Shown here: one piece after another, positions 14,195 to 24,173 of the stretch
Numbering within the stretch: position 1 is the first letter of the stretch
How the letters are laid out: every line of letters begins with the position of its first letter
NCBI GenBank assembly: GCA_023079485.1
Contig: CM041083.1
Location: 176,383,480-176,447,479, forward strand
DNA: 64,000 nt
From: Archilochus colubris
Taxonomy: Eukaryota; Chordata; Aves; Apodiformes; Trochilidae
Direction of reading: 5' to 3'
Notes under the pieces: model-generated
The model's input: the letters and a program-made list of their open reading frames with translations, nothing else
What the model was told of the DNA's origin: nothing
Databases searched by the model: none
Position numbers and translations under genes: made by a program

Positions 14195-14355
14195 CTAGGT
14201 GAAGAACTGGCTGGTTGACAGGGATCAAAGGGTTGTAGTAATCGAGTCTACATCTGGTTGGTGACCATTCACTAGTGGCACTCTTCAGGACTTGATTCTA
14301 GGGCTAATTCTGTTCAATATCAGTATCAACAATATGGATGCTGGAGTTGACTGAA
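14195..14355 (+). mobile_element. CR1 LINE, outer copy, 5' segment
   Basis: The stretch reads GAACTGGCTGGTTGACAGG, then CACTAGTGGCACTC, then TCTGTTCAATATC and CAATATGGATGCTGGAGTTG. This follows the CR1 ORF2 region that encodes the end of the reverse transcriptase core (ACTGGCTGG; GTGTCCCCCAGGG; TTCAACATC; GATCTGGATGAGG). It breaks off at about 14355 and resumes at about 14736 after a second CR1. The 5' limit is uncertain, and diverged CR1 may extend upstream toward 14110. Confidence 0.75.
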
Positions 14356-14735
<380 letters not shown>

Positions 14736-15558
14736 TTAACAAATTTGCTGGTACTAAATTGGGAGGTACTGTTGACTCTCTTGAGGAGCAAGAGGCCTTT
14801 CACTCTATATAGAGTGAAGTATTGGTCAGTGATTAATAGGATGAAATTTACTAAGTACAAATACTGGATTCTGCACCTTAGATGGAGTAACGCCAGGCAC
14901 ATGGTAAACTGAGAGAGATCTTGGGGTGCTGGTTGACACCAGGTTCAGTACAAGTCAGCTGTGTGTCCCAGCAGCCAGGAGGACAAAATACATCCTACGT
15001 GCACCAAACACAGCATAACCAGCTGGTCAAAATGAGTGATTATCCCTCTGGATTCAGAGTTGATGTGATCTCCCCTGGAGTGCTGTATGCAGTTCTGGGC
15101 CTCATAAGTCAAGAAGGATGTCAAGTTCCTTGAACGTGTCCAGAGGAAGGCAACAAAGCTGGTGAAAGAGCTGTAAGGCATGTCCTGGGAGGAGCAGACT
15201 TAGGGCTTCTCTTGTTTGAAGAACAGGAAGCTGAGGGGCCACCTACAACTTCCTGATGAGGGGAAGTGGAGAGGGAGGTGCTGAGCATTTCTTCCTGGAA
15301 TCCGGCGGCAGAACATGTGGGAATGGGTCAAAGTTGCACTAGGGAAGGTTTAAACTGGATAATAGGAAGCATTTCTTTACCAAGGGGGTGGTCAAACAGC
15401 AGAACAGGCTTCCTAGAGAGGTGGCAAGGCCCCAGATCATTGTTTGAGAAGCATTTGGACAATGTTCCTAACAGCAGCTTTAACTTTTTGTCAGCTCTGA
15501 AGTGTTCAGGCAGTTGGAGTAGGTGATCACTGTAGGGCCGTTCCAACTGAACTTTCTC
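14736..15558 (+). mobile_element. CR1 LINE, outer copy, 3' segment
   Basis: The outer element resumes at TTTAACAAATTTGCTGG and AAATTGGGAGGTACTG. It continues through TCTTGGGGTGCTGGTTGAC, AACACAGCATAACCAG, CAGTTCTGGGCCTC, AGAGGAAGGCAACAAAGCTG, GAGGGGAAGTGGAGAGGG, GGAAGCATTTCTTTACC and CAGGCTTCCTAGAGAGGTGG. It ends GGCAGTTGGAGTAGGTGATC and CCGTTCCAACTGAAC. These are CR1 ORF2 C-terminal and 3'UTR landmarks of a subfamily with a pentanucleotide tail rather than the chicken-type octamer. Several frame breaks show it is dead. A 16-bp perfect palindrome at 14801-14816 lies inside it. Confidence 0.85.
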
Positions 15559-15559
15559 A

Positions 15560-15714
15560 TTCTCTTCTCTTCTCTTCTCTTCTCTTCTCTTCTCTTCTCT
15601 TCTCTTCTCTTCTCTTCTCTTCTCTTCTCTTCTCTTCTCTTCTCTTCTCTTCCCTTCCCTTCTCTTCTCTTCTCTTCTCTTCTCTTCTCTTCTCTTCTCT
15701 TCTCTTCTCTTCTT
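15560..15714 (+). repeat. (TTCTC)n pentanucleotide array, CR1 tail
   Basis: About 31 tandem TTCTC/TCTCT units directly abut the CR1 3' end, with a brief interruption (CCCTTCCC) near 15649-15658. The array is most simply an expanded CR1 tail. The transcribed sense strand is pure pyrimidine and holds about 30 UCUU-type motifs, the class bound by polypyrimidine-tract-binding proteins. The long open frames on either strand here are low-complexity artefacts of a 5-bp period. Confidence 0.95.
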
Positions 15715-18700
15715 TATGTTCTCTTCTAAGCTTGATACAATTTTAAAAGAGTAAACAATTGAAAATGTTTCTGTAGAGGTTAGTTTCAATGGGGATAAAT
15801 TTGTATGAATGTTACAGGAAGCCTAGTTCTAACATACTTGAGTATTTACATTAATATTGCTGTTGTAAAAGGAAGCAATATTATGCTAAGTGGGCATGTG
15901 TCCTTCAGAATTGTATTTTTTTATATTTTTAAAATATTTTTTAAAATTGTATTTTTTTATTTTTTATATATGTATTCTTTTATTCTGCTTTTAAATTGTT
16001 TTAACTTTCTCATTAAATTACGTTTAAGGGTTTTTCATTCATTTAGGGTTAAACAAAAAAAGTACTCAAGAAAAAGAGTTGATTCTTTGCTCAGATCAAA
16101 GGCAATATATATGCATTCCAAAAAGAAAGGTGTGGTATTTTGTGAAGAGTTGTATCATAAAAGAAAATGGAGAAAAGCAGGGATAAAAAGGAGGCAGAAA
16201 GGGGTATTGATAGTGTACCCTTGAGAAAAAGCTAAGCTAGGTGTATGAAGAGTGTATTGCTAATTAGATAGAATCTAATTTCTCTTTTTGATTCCTTCTG
16301 CATTTTGAAGTCTGAGCATTCTTGCTATGCAAAAGGATCAGATGCCTACCTTGGTCATCATTTCATGCCCCTATCAAGATTATACATCTGGATAACTACA
16401 TGGGCACAAAAGATGACAAAGACAAAAATGTAAAAGTCACAGAGTTGGATATTAAAACTGATAAAATCCTAACAGGAAAAGATATTCTTAAGTTACTCTT
16501 AGTTCTCTCCCAGATGCATCTATGCTATGGTATATTCTTTAGTGGAGGCATTCAACATTATTTTTCTTCTTTTCTAGTGTAGAATAGCTGATTGAGATTA
16601 ATAATTTTAGAGTTAATGAAGATACAGTCTTTGGGTCATTTCCCTGTTAGAGAAATGGATGTATAAATGAGGCTAGGACATGCAGACAATCTGCTTTGGT
16701 TTAAGCACTTAAATGCCTTCCGCAAGATCTGTTTCCTTTCTTTGACACAGAATTTCAAGTGGTAAGTGAATTAAGCCAATCTTTGGCTTGAACTAAATAT
16801 TTATAAACACAATGAAGCCCCTGAGTCCCTTGTTCTGTGCAAACAGGGTCATGGGATGATGAACCCCCAGTTCATCTCGATAGCTTCTGAAGTTGCTTAC
16901 AGAAATCAAAGGGGTTATTTTGGATTTTGTTCATCAGTTTGCTTTAATGTCTTTGTCTCATTTCCACAACTTCAAGTTTAGAGCAATACCATTTTAACAA
17001 AACCAGAGAGCATTGTGTAGGGATTTTCTTTTAGTCTCAACTGTGTTGCGGTGACCCCTAACTGTGTGCAGGAGCAAGCACAGGACCCTGAGTGCCTCCT
17101 CTCATTGGCAAGCCCCCAGCCCTGGTGCTGGGGTACATTTCCCTTGTAGTTTCATCTGGTACTGGAGGTAGAAGGCTCTTACTGATGTTCCCAAGGGTCA
17201 TAGTTAACTTTTACCCTTTGGAAGTGCCTTTCTCCCTCCACTGCCTGTAAAGGCAGTATTCTCACAGAACCTCTCACAGAACCTGCCATAACAGCACTGT
17301 TGGGCTTTGCAGGTACACAGCCATGGCAGAACCAGCATGGGGACAATAGGGGTAAAACAGCTGTCCCACAGGCTCTAGGACACACTGCTATGGTAGCATG
17401 GAGCTGAAAGAGGAAAGCAAGCTGCAGGGTTGCAGAGAAAGGTCCTTAAAGGTACCAAAGGCTACGCTGCTGCTCAGTGCCAGGGAGGTTTAAATCAGTG
17501 CTCTGGTTAACTGAGGGCAAGGAAGCGTGTGCCAGTCTCTAAGGGAATGGAAGACACCCTCTCCTCACCATTATTTTGGTTTTTGCTCATTTACAGTGAG
17601 CAAAAAAGCTGCATCTGCTTTTAGACTGTTTCTTGACATATTGAGGAGGAAGGTATGCCTTTCTATCAATGATGTTCACTTTTCTTTCATCCTTTTTTTT
17701 TTTTTTCTTAAAAGCATTTGCTTACCATGTTTATATTTTTCTGGTAGCCTCTTTGGCTTCTGTGAGCAGATGCATCCTGTTTTTATATAAAAACACATTA
17801 TACTTTCTTCTTAAAAGAACACATGCAAGCTGGGAAGATGTGTGGTAAGGGCTGACTTCTCCATTATTTTATGTTTCGTTCAGGTTTTGTATTTACATCT
17901 GACAGTGTTTCGAAACAGTACCACAAGACAGAAATCTCACTGCAGGAGGATTTCTGGGTTTTTGCAAATGCATTTGAGGTACTGCCGTGCTTTCAGTCAA
18001 AAAGGAGACAAGAAGCAGGGAGCAAGGGAAAGAAGAAAAGCAGAGAAAGGTAGCATGACCTCCCAGGGAGGCAGGGGGCTGAAGTCTGGTGCCAAGTACA
18101 ATAGATAGTCCCACCTCTATTTAATTTGTCTGATGTCTTCTTAAAGCCTTTAAAACACTTTGATGGGCTTTTTTGTTGTTGACATAAAATATTATTTGAG
18201 AAAGGACATCATAAAAGAGATGTTGAATTTCATGGAGTACCAACCAGTTGGTGGTGACTTAAAATTAGGAATGTTTGACAGCAATTCAGTAGCTTTCAGC
18301 TTCTGTCCAGCTACTAATTAACAGCATTGGTGGCAGCCTCAGTGCAGGTGAAGAGATAACAGATTGAAAGAAAGCGGCACTTAAATCTTCATGATCATTA
18401 TTTTAAATTAAATCAAAAGCAGCATGAGACAGCTGGAATTATTGTACCCTTGGTCCATTAAATTAAGGAGAGATACCACATTTGTATAAGCTCCATTTTA
18501 GTTTCTGAAATCTGAACTGTAATTTTCAGGACTGGCTCATAATAAAAGTATCTACTTCTTTTTTTTTTTTTTTTTTTTTCAGTTTGAACACCTCCTTCAA
18601 AATTACTTCCTTCTCATTTCTCCTTCCCTCTGAGCCATCTCCTATTCCCCTTCATCTATTATCCAAGCTATTTCAGATGCTTGAAATCTCATTTGTAACA

Positions 18701-21700
18701 AGGATTCGGGTTTGGTGTTAAGAAGACTTATTTAGGAGTTTCAGTTATGTAGTGTGACAAGCATCTATTTCAAGGGTAACTGGGTTGATACGTACCTATT
18801 CCAAGTGACAAAGCAAATGTCTGTGAAGAATGGTCATATTAGCAAGGGCTGTGTTTTAATTTTTTTAAACAATTGCATTGGGGCAAGGAAATCATGAAAT
18901 TATATGTCAAACTAAAACCTGATCAAAACTGTAGATATTCCCTAATGAAAAAAAGTGGTTTAGGATATGGAAATTGGATCTCATCAAATGCTTCTCTGGA
19001 ACAGATGCTTGTGCTTTTCTCAGTGAGGTAGAAACAAAGAGGTAGATGTGCACCTCTGCAAGATGTGTTTTCATTTAGTTTGATAGTTCATTCCCAGGCC
19101 ATTACCCAGAAACAACTCTTCTTCAGCCACCTGACTCAGGAAGGTCTTTCAGATCCCAAAGGAAGGAACACGATGTATCATATTGTCTTTGGCAAGATAA
19201 CATGTTTTTTATTCACACTGTTATAGGTACTCAGCTGACAGATTTTGTAATAAATATGCTGAAGCAAAAGTTTCCTGAAGCCAAGAGTACAAACCCATGG
19301 GAGTGATAGAGTCATCCTACAGACCCAGGGATTTCCAGATGATTTTTACTTTGATCCTGACTTCCTTTTAATTTTTTATTTATGATGTTTGCATTTGATA
19401 CTAATAATTTTATTATTATTATTTTGTACCTTGTACTAAAAGTGATGAGCTAGAGAAATAGGTCTGGTTAGACTGAATAGCCTAAATCTCCTAAAGGATT
19501 AAATAGTCAAGTACTGAATGAAGAAACATCCGCAGAATTGGTACTCCATTCACATGAGCTGATCTGAGGATCCTACTCTTTCCCATCAGGGAAAATGGTT
19601 CCAAAGAGAGATTTTCATTAAAGCTTATGTACATGTAGATGCTCTCTAGAACAGGTACTACATGAAGTTAGCATCCAGCACGATAGATATCAACTGCACT
19701 CCACTGAAGTGCAGAGAAGAAAACAAGAGGCTCTTACCCTCCTTTTGAAGTTACAAACAGGAATACTTGTGAGTTCCAGGGAACTGTATTTTCAAGAGAG
19801 GTTTCTGTCTTCTGAGATCTCAGGCATGTCTGCAGCATCTATCTGCTTGATAGTGAGGGCAGAGCTGCTTGAGTTCAAAATGCCATCTCAGTGGCCACCT
19901 CATGGAGATCAGCATGGGCTCAGTGTGTGGGGGCTTTAATAGTCCTTGCTGAGCTCTACACTACTTGGGCCACATGTTCCAGCTACCACACAGGTGCTGT
20001 GACTCAGGTATTGGTTATTGCTGGATGGAAAAGTAAGCCTGACCTGAAGGTGAACTCTTCTTCTGGCATTTCTTATCTTGTGATGAAGTAAAAGCTCTGA
20101 ATGTGTCTTCATGGCAGGGAGATGTTCTTTTTGTATCTGCATAACTTCTCGACAAAAACTATAGCAAAGATTGAATGTAAAAAGGAGAGTTTAGCACCAG
20201 TTAAAGTGCGTGCAGCCCTGGTTGTTTGGGATTTTTTTTCTCAGCCAGCTGCATGTTAAGGTGGAATCTACAAAGCCTGAACCAAGGAATAATAATGAGG
20301 GTGCTTGCTTAATGTGGCTCTGAACAAGCTCTCTCCTTTGCAATGGAGGCAAAGGTGAGGAAATGGATACAGGTAGAATACAGAAGCAGCAGGAATGAGA
20401 AGGCAAGGTATGGCATGTTCCCTAACTACTTTTAACTGCATAGTCTTCTTGAGACAAAAGTGCTGCACTGGAAAGGAGAATAACAAACTACAGGAGTAAT
20501 TGAGACAGGATCAAGTAGTGATCTCACATCACTATTTTGTAGCTAACAGGAAATTCAGCTTGCTGAATATGACCTACAATTGTTGGATCTTCTGTAAATA
20601 AGTTCTGTAAATAAATTATGTCTGAAAAAGTCTGCACTATTCCTTTCCCTCAGTATTCTCTTTCCTCTTCACACACACTTTTGTGTTTGGCAAACCACTT
20701 CTGCAAACACACAGAGTCATCTCAACATATTTTACAGAGTACAAGATGCTAGCACATCAACAGGCAGTTTTTAGGAGAGTATGATTTTAATACAGTGCAG
20801 TGGCACTGGTAGCTTCTCAGACTGCCATTTGATACTTTAATTTAGCTTTTCTCTCTTTTTATTGTTTAGTAAGAAGATGCCACATCAAAACATATTTATT
20901 GGAATGCTATCAAAGTACTTTTTTTCTTACAGCATTTTCACAAGTTCAAAAAACATTTTCATTTGAAAACATATTTTCCATTTATCTCAGTAGATGATGG
21001 TATCCAGTTTTAGTATTATATTTTGTGCAGTTTTCTACCTTTGTGTTCATGACAGGTTCTGCAAAATCAAATACAGAGTCAGTTTCTTACCCTGTTATGC
21101 ATCCTCAACAGAAGTAAGTCAAACAGTTGCACACATCTCAGTGCAGCCACAAAAATTGTTTTGGCATTTTAATACATATTTTACCTGTGAAATTTTGAAC
21201 AGATAAATCTTTTCCATGAGATGATGGGAGGATGCCAAGCTGAAGCCTCTGACCCCTGCCATTTTCTGAATAACAAGTGACAAGAAACCTCTTGCCTCAC
21301 TCAGTCATCAGATGATTAATCACAAGAGTGATTTACTAATTGTATATGTCTTTATCTACATAAGTGTTCCCTCTAGGAACACGTGCTGTATCACTTAGTG
21401 AGAAATGCAGTGCTGATACTGGTCAGGAATGTGGTTTCCAACCAGAACGCATTCCACCTAGAAATGTTTTCTAAGGATTTTGGATATGGGTAAGGTAGTG
21501 AGTTTACTCCACTTGTATCTCCTGAGAGCTTTGATCCATTAATTGTGCTCTTGATTATTCCTTATTGAAGATGGCCAACATAAGCACAGCTGTCATAATT
21601 TTCCTTTCTAAAAAGCACCACTGGGGAGAGCATTGGGGCTTAGAATAAATTCTCTGGATGGTCTGGTGTTAGCAAGTGATTAATTTTTAGAATACATGAT

Positions 21701-21857
21701 ACTTTGCTTTTTTCATCTCAAGTAGATATTCATAGACATGGCTGATGCATAATTGCACTAGTGATTGTAAGAAAAAGGTATTGTTGAAAATTATGGAGGA
21801 GTCATTCTGTAGGTATCAAGAACCTGTGTCTAGTGCTGTAAGATTTATTAAAGTGTA

Positions 21858-21897
21858 TCAAATAAGACCAAATTTGGTCAAATAAGACCAAAGAATA
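21858..21897. repeat. 20-bp tandem duplication
   Basis: The segment TCAAATAAGACCAAA occurs at 21858 and again at 21878, a 20-bp period. The two copies differ just after the shared core. The duplication lies immediately upstream of the 49-bp duplication at 21909. Confidence 0.85.
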
Positions 21898-21908
21898 TAT
21901 GTTTGGTT

Positions 21909-22006
21909 TAAAGAGAAGGCAGAGTACTAATCTTGTTAATGAAGTCTGGAGGACTAGTAAAGAGAAGGCAGAGTACTAATCTTGTTAATGAGGTCTGAAG
22001 GACTAG
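21909..22006. repeat. 49-bp tandem direct duplication
   Basis: Copies at 21909-21957 and 21958-22006 both begin TAAAGAGAAGGCAGAG and end GGACTAG. They differ at only two positions by eye (GAAGTCTGGAGG versus GAGGTCTGAAGG). No transposon terminal features are visible. Replication slippage is the likely origin. Confidence 0.92.
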
Positions 22007-22102
22007 CTCTGTAGGAATACATAATTTAGTATTAGTTTCTAAGTAATACTGTATTGTTAAGAAACCCTTTAAAACTTCAGAAGTTCAAAAATAGAATGCC
22101 CT

Positions 22103-22190
22103 CAGAATCATCATAGTTGGAAAGGACCTTCAAGATCATTTGGTTCAACTGTCAGCCCTTTCCCTAACTGATTTCAACGGCATTGATAAT
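22103..22190 (-). mobile_element. CR1 3'-end remnant
   Basis: The plus strand reads AATCATCATAGTTGG, AAAGGACCTTCAAGATC and TTTGGTTCAACTGTC. This is the reverse complement of the CR1 3' terminus (GATGATCTTGAAGGTCC, TTCCAACC). Only the last 60-90 bases can be assigned, with many substitutions. Confidence 0.8.
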
Positions 22191-22755
22191 AAATTTGATA
22201 TTAGTCATTATTAGCCAGACCTATGGGGTGTTTTGCTGAATTCTGTATGAACTTCACTGGATGTGTCCTGGATTCGTGTGCTCTCTCAAACACACTTAGT
22301 ACAATATTTGAATCAGTGCAGATACATGGAAACCACTGCCCTCTGCACAATGAAAATTTGAAGCCTAAATGAATGGAATGGTTTCCTACAAAAGCATCCC
22401 ATTTAGATCCAGGTAATGTATCCTGTTGTTCCTGTAGTTATACAAACATATTGCACCTTTACCTTAAACAATGCCTTGCACAAAGTGTCGTTAGGATTTG
22501 ATCCCTCACATCACTTAAGCACCATGAAGTGATCACCTATATAATGTGTTTCATTGATATTTGTGGTGTGGTAGGTACACACGTTCCTTCCTTAAAATCT
22601 GTGGGCCAAGTATTAGCCGGTGAGAACAGTGTATTATGTAAAAAGTAAGAAAAACCTATTAAAAATGCCTCCTGTGTTATCCAAAGGAATTAGCATTTGC
22701 AAGATTGCCAGCCAGCCACGGTTTTACAAGAGTTATTGTCATTTTGATTTTCAGA

Positions 22756-22762
22756 TGAGTCA
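22756..22762 (+). promoter_or_regulatory. DCLK1: Consensus AP-1 site upstream of internal promoter
   Basis: TGAGTCA is a perfect AP-1 core within the palindrome ATGAGTCAT (22755-22763). It lies about 50 bp upstream of a TATA-like box and about 390 bp upstream of the MLELIE start codon. A 7-bp match alone is common by chance. The position is what makes it notable, because the short DCLK1 products are known to be induced by neuronal activity. Confidence 0.4.
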
Positions 22763-22811
22763 TTTGGTGGATTGCCCCCAAAGGCACCACATTATGATTC
22801 AGTGCACAGCA

Positions 22812-22818
22812 TATAAAA
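22812..22818 (+). promoter_or_regulatory. DCLK1: TATA-like box of the internal (CARP/short kinase) promoter
   Basis: TATAAAA lies 331 bases upstream of the start codon at 23143. If it is functional, transcription would begin about 25-30 bases downstream, near 22840-22848, where the sequence turns locally GC-richer. Short DCLK1 transcripts are known to come from an alternative promoter inside this intron. Using this TATAAAA as that promoter is inference; no expression data were available. Confidence 0.45.
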
Positions 22819-22841
22819 TTGCTCAGGCTTTCGGGGCTCCG

Positions 22842-23142
22842 TGGAAAGTGAGTGGGGGTTGCGGTGGCTCAGCGTTGGGAAGCAGCAGCATTCTGCTTAA
22901 TTGACACCTTTGATGTAGCCCTAAGACAGCACCTGCACCTCCCACTGCTGCTCTGAAGACGTCAGCTTTACGCAGAAAAGGCTTCTGCTTATGAATCCTG
23001 CATCGCGTTCCGCTCACTCTCTGAGCAGTCCCTGCTATCCTTAACTAATCCCATTGCTTCTCAGCGTGGCTACAGCTTGGCTTAGCACAGCACAGGAATT
23101 TGGCTGCTTGCTATTAGCAGGTTAAACAGTAAGACTTTGTCC
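22842..23142 (+). other. DCLK1: Predicted 5'UTR of short DCLK1 transcripts
   Basis: This roughly 300-nt segment lies between the predicted start site and the MLELIE codon. It is GC-richer than the surrounding intron, and no intron is needed to connect it to the start codon. It contains a start-stop pair (ATG 22913-22915, TAG 22916-22918) and an 18-codon upstream frame at 22991-23044. A CRE-like octamer lies at 22957-22964. The exact 5' end is inferred from the TATA position. Confidence 0.5.
22957..22964 (+). promoter_or_regulatory. DCLK1: CRE-like octamer
   Basis: AGACGTCA matches the palindromic cAMP-response element TGACGTCA at seven of eight positions and keeps the central ACGTCA half site. 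It would lie about 115 bases downstream of the predicted start site, in the transcribed leader. It is a candidate CREB site only. Confidence 0.35.
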
Positions 23143-23161
23143 ATGTTAGAACTCATAGAAG
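23143..23161 (+). CDS. DCLK1: Alternative first coding exon of short DCLK1 (MLELIE)
   Basis: ATG at 23143 opens MLELIE plus one base, followed by the donor G|GTAAGT at 23162. The split codon joins to TG at 24079 to give Val-Asn-Gly-Thr. MLELIEV followed by NGTPGSQ is the start I recall for the short DCLK1 products (CARP and CPG16/DCLK-short), so the exon can be called although it has only 19 coding bases. The start context is weak, with T at -3 and T at +4. Products starting here lack both doublecortin domains. Joined to 29912 they give a peptide of 56 residues; joined to 41488 they give a soluble kinase. Confidence 0.93.
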
Positions 23162-24078
23162 GTAAGTCAAATGCCTTGTCGATATCCTAGTATTTAAATG
23201 TTCTCCTCAGGTTCGGGATCTGGGAATCTGATTGTGTGATTCATTTTTTCCTGACAAATACTGACTGTGATATAGCAGTTGCTTGTTTAAGGAGATTTGC
23301 ATATAGATGTGATTCACTCTTTGTAGTGTTTCTATCAGTGCTTCAGGGTGAACACTATCGATAACCTCTTGTGTGATTACTTTGTAGTAAAATTCTGTCC
23401 TCTGCTGGTATTGTTTTGTTAATTTAATGGATAATGTCACATGCCTGCAATAGGTGCTTCTAAAATGACAGGCACTGACATATCAGAAGGAACTTATTTA
23501 TTTGGGAAAGTGATGCTTTGCTGTAAATCAGACTTTTGAAGTGTTACATCCCGTTTATTTGCCTCTAGAAAGCCCTTTCGGTTTAAGTCTGAGGTAGTAT
23601 CTGGGTCAGTATTGCAAAAAGCAATCTCTTCAAATGAATGAGTAAGGAACAGCAAGCAGTTGATTCGTTCTTGCAAGCAATGTTGCTTTTTGGCTTTGGT
23701 GGACAGCACTTCAAGCCATAACTACATGGAATGGAAAGGTATGCATATATTGTGTCTGGTAAGGTTAACAAGCACCTAGCTTTCCATCACTTGCAAGCAC
23801 AGGAACAAGACAATTTAAGGAAACACAGTTGTGTTCTCTGCCATTAACTAAATACGCTTCAGGTCTGTTGATTATTTGCTTGCACGCTGTATAAAAATTG
23901 GCATCGTAAGCCAAAACTCTTAGGAAACAGTTCTTTTGTCAACAGCTTCATACTTAAATCATGAAAAAAAAACAAATTAACATATACAACAATGAATGAG
24001 AAGAAATAAATGTCTTTAACTATTTCTTTGCTTTTAATAATGCCTTGTGTTTATTTTTTCAATTTATTGTCCTCTCAG

Positions 24079-24173
24079 TGAATGGAACCCCTGGTAGCCA
24101 GCTTTCTACTCCCCGCTCTGGGAAGTCTCCAAGCCCATCTCCCACCAGCCCAGGAAGCCTACGGAAACAGAGG
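24079..24173 (+). CDS. DCLK1: DCLK1 shared Ser/Pro-rich linker exon
   Basis: The acceptor CCTCTCAG ends at 24078 and the donor AGG|GTAAGG follows 24173. The 95 nt are two bases completing Val plus 31 codons, from [13 protein letters not shown] to SPGSLRKQR. The exon has a dense series of SP/TP motifs, a proline-directed phosphorylation region. It is the hub of the gene. It receives either the long upstream exon (12212) or the internal first exon (23161), and it sends transcripts either to the short terminal exon (29912) or to the kinase exons (41488). It ends in phase 0, which both targets require. Confidence 0.97.

Noticed and set aside
14801..14816. Perfect 16-bp palindrome CACTCTATATAGAGTG.
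   Set aside because: It lies within the outer CR1 copy and is best explained by substitutions in that element; no partner site or regulatory context.
15328..15789. 153-codon minus-strand frame rich in Arg and Glu.
   Set aside because: It is the TTCTC array read in reverse plus antisense CR1; not a gene.
15805..16224. 139-codon plus-strand frame after the CR1 tail.
   Set aside because: Extremely AT-rich (Phe, Ile, Lys, Tyr) with no domain or splice context.
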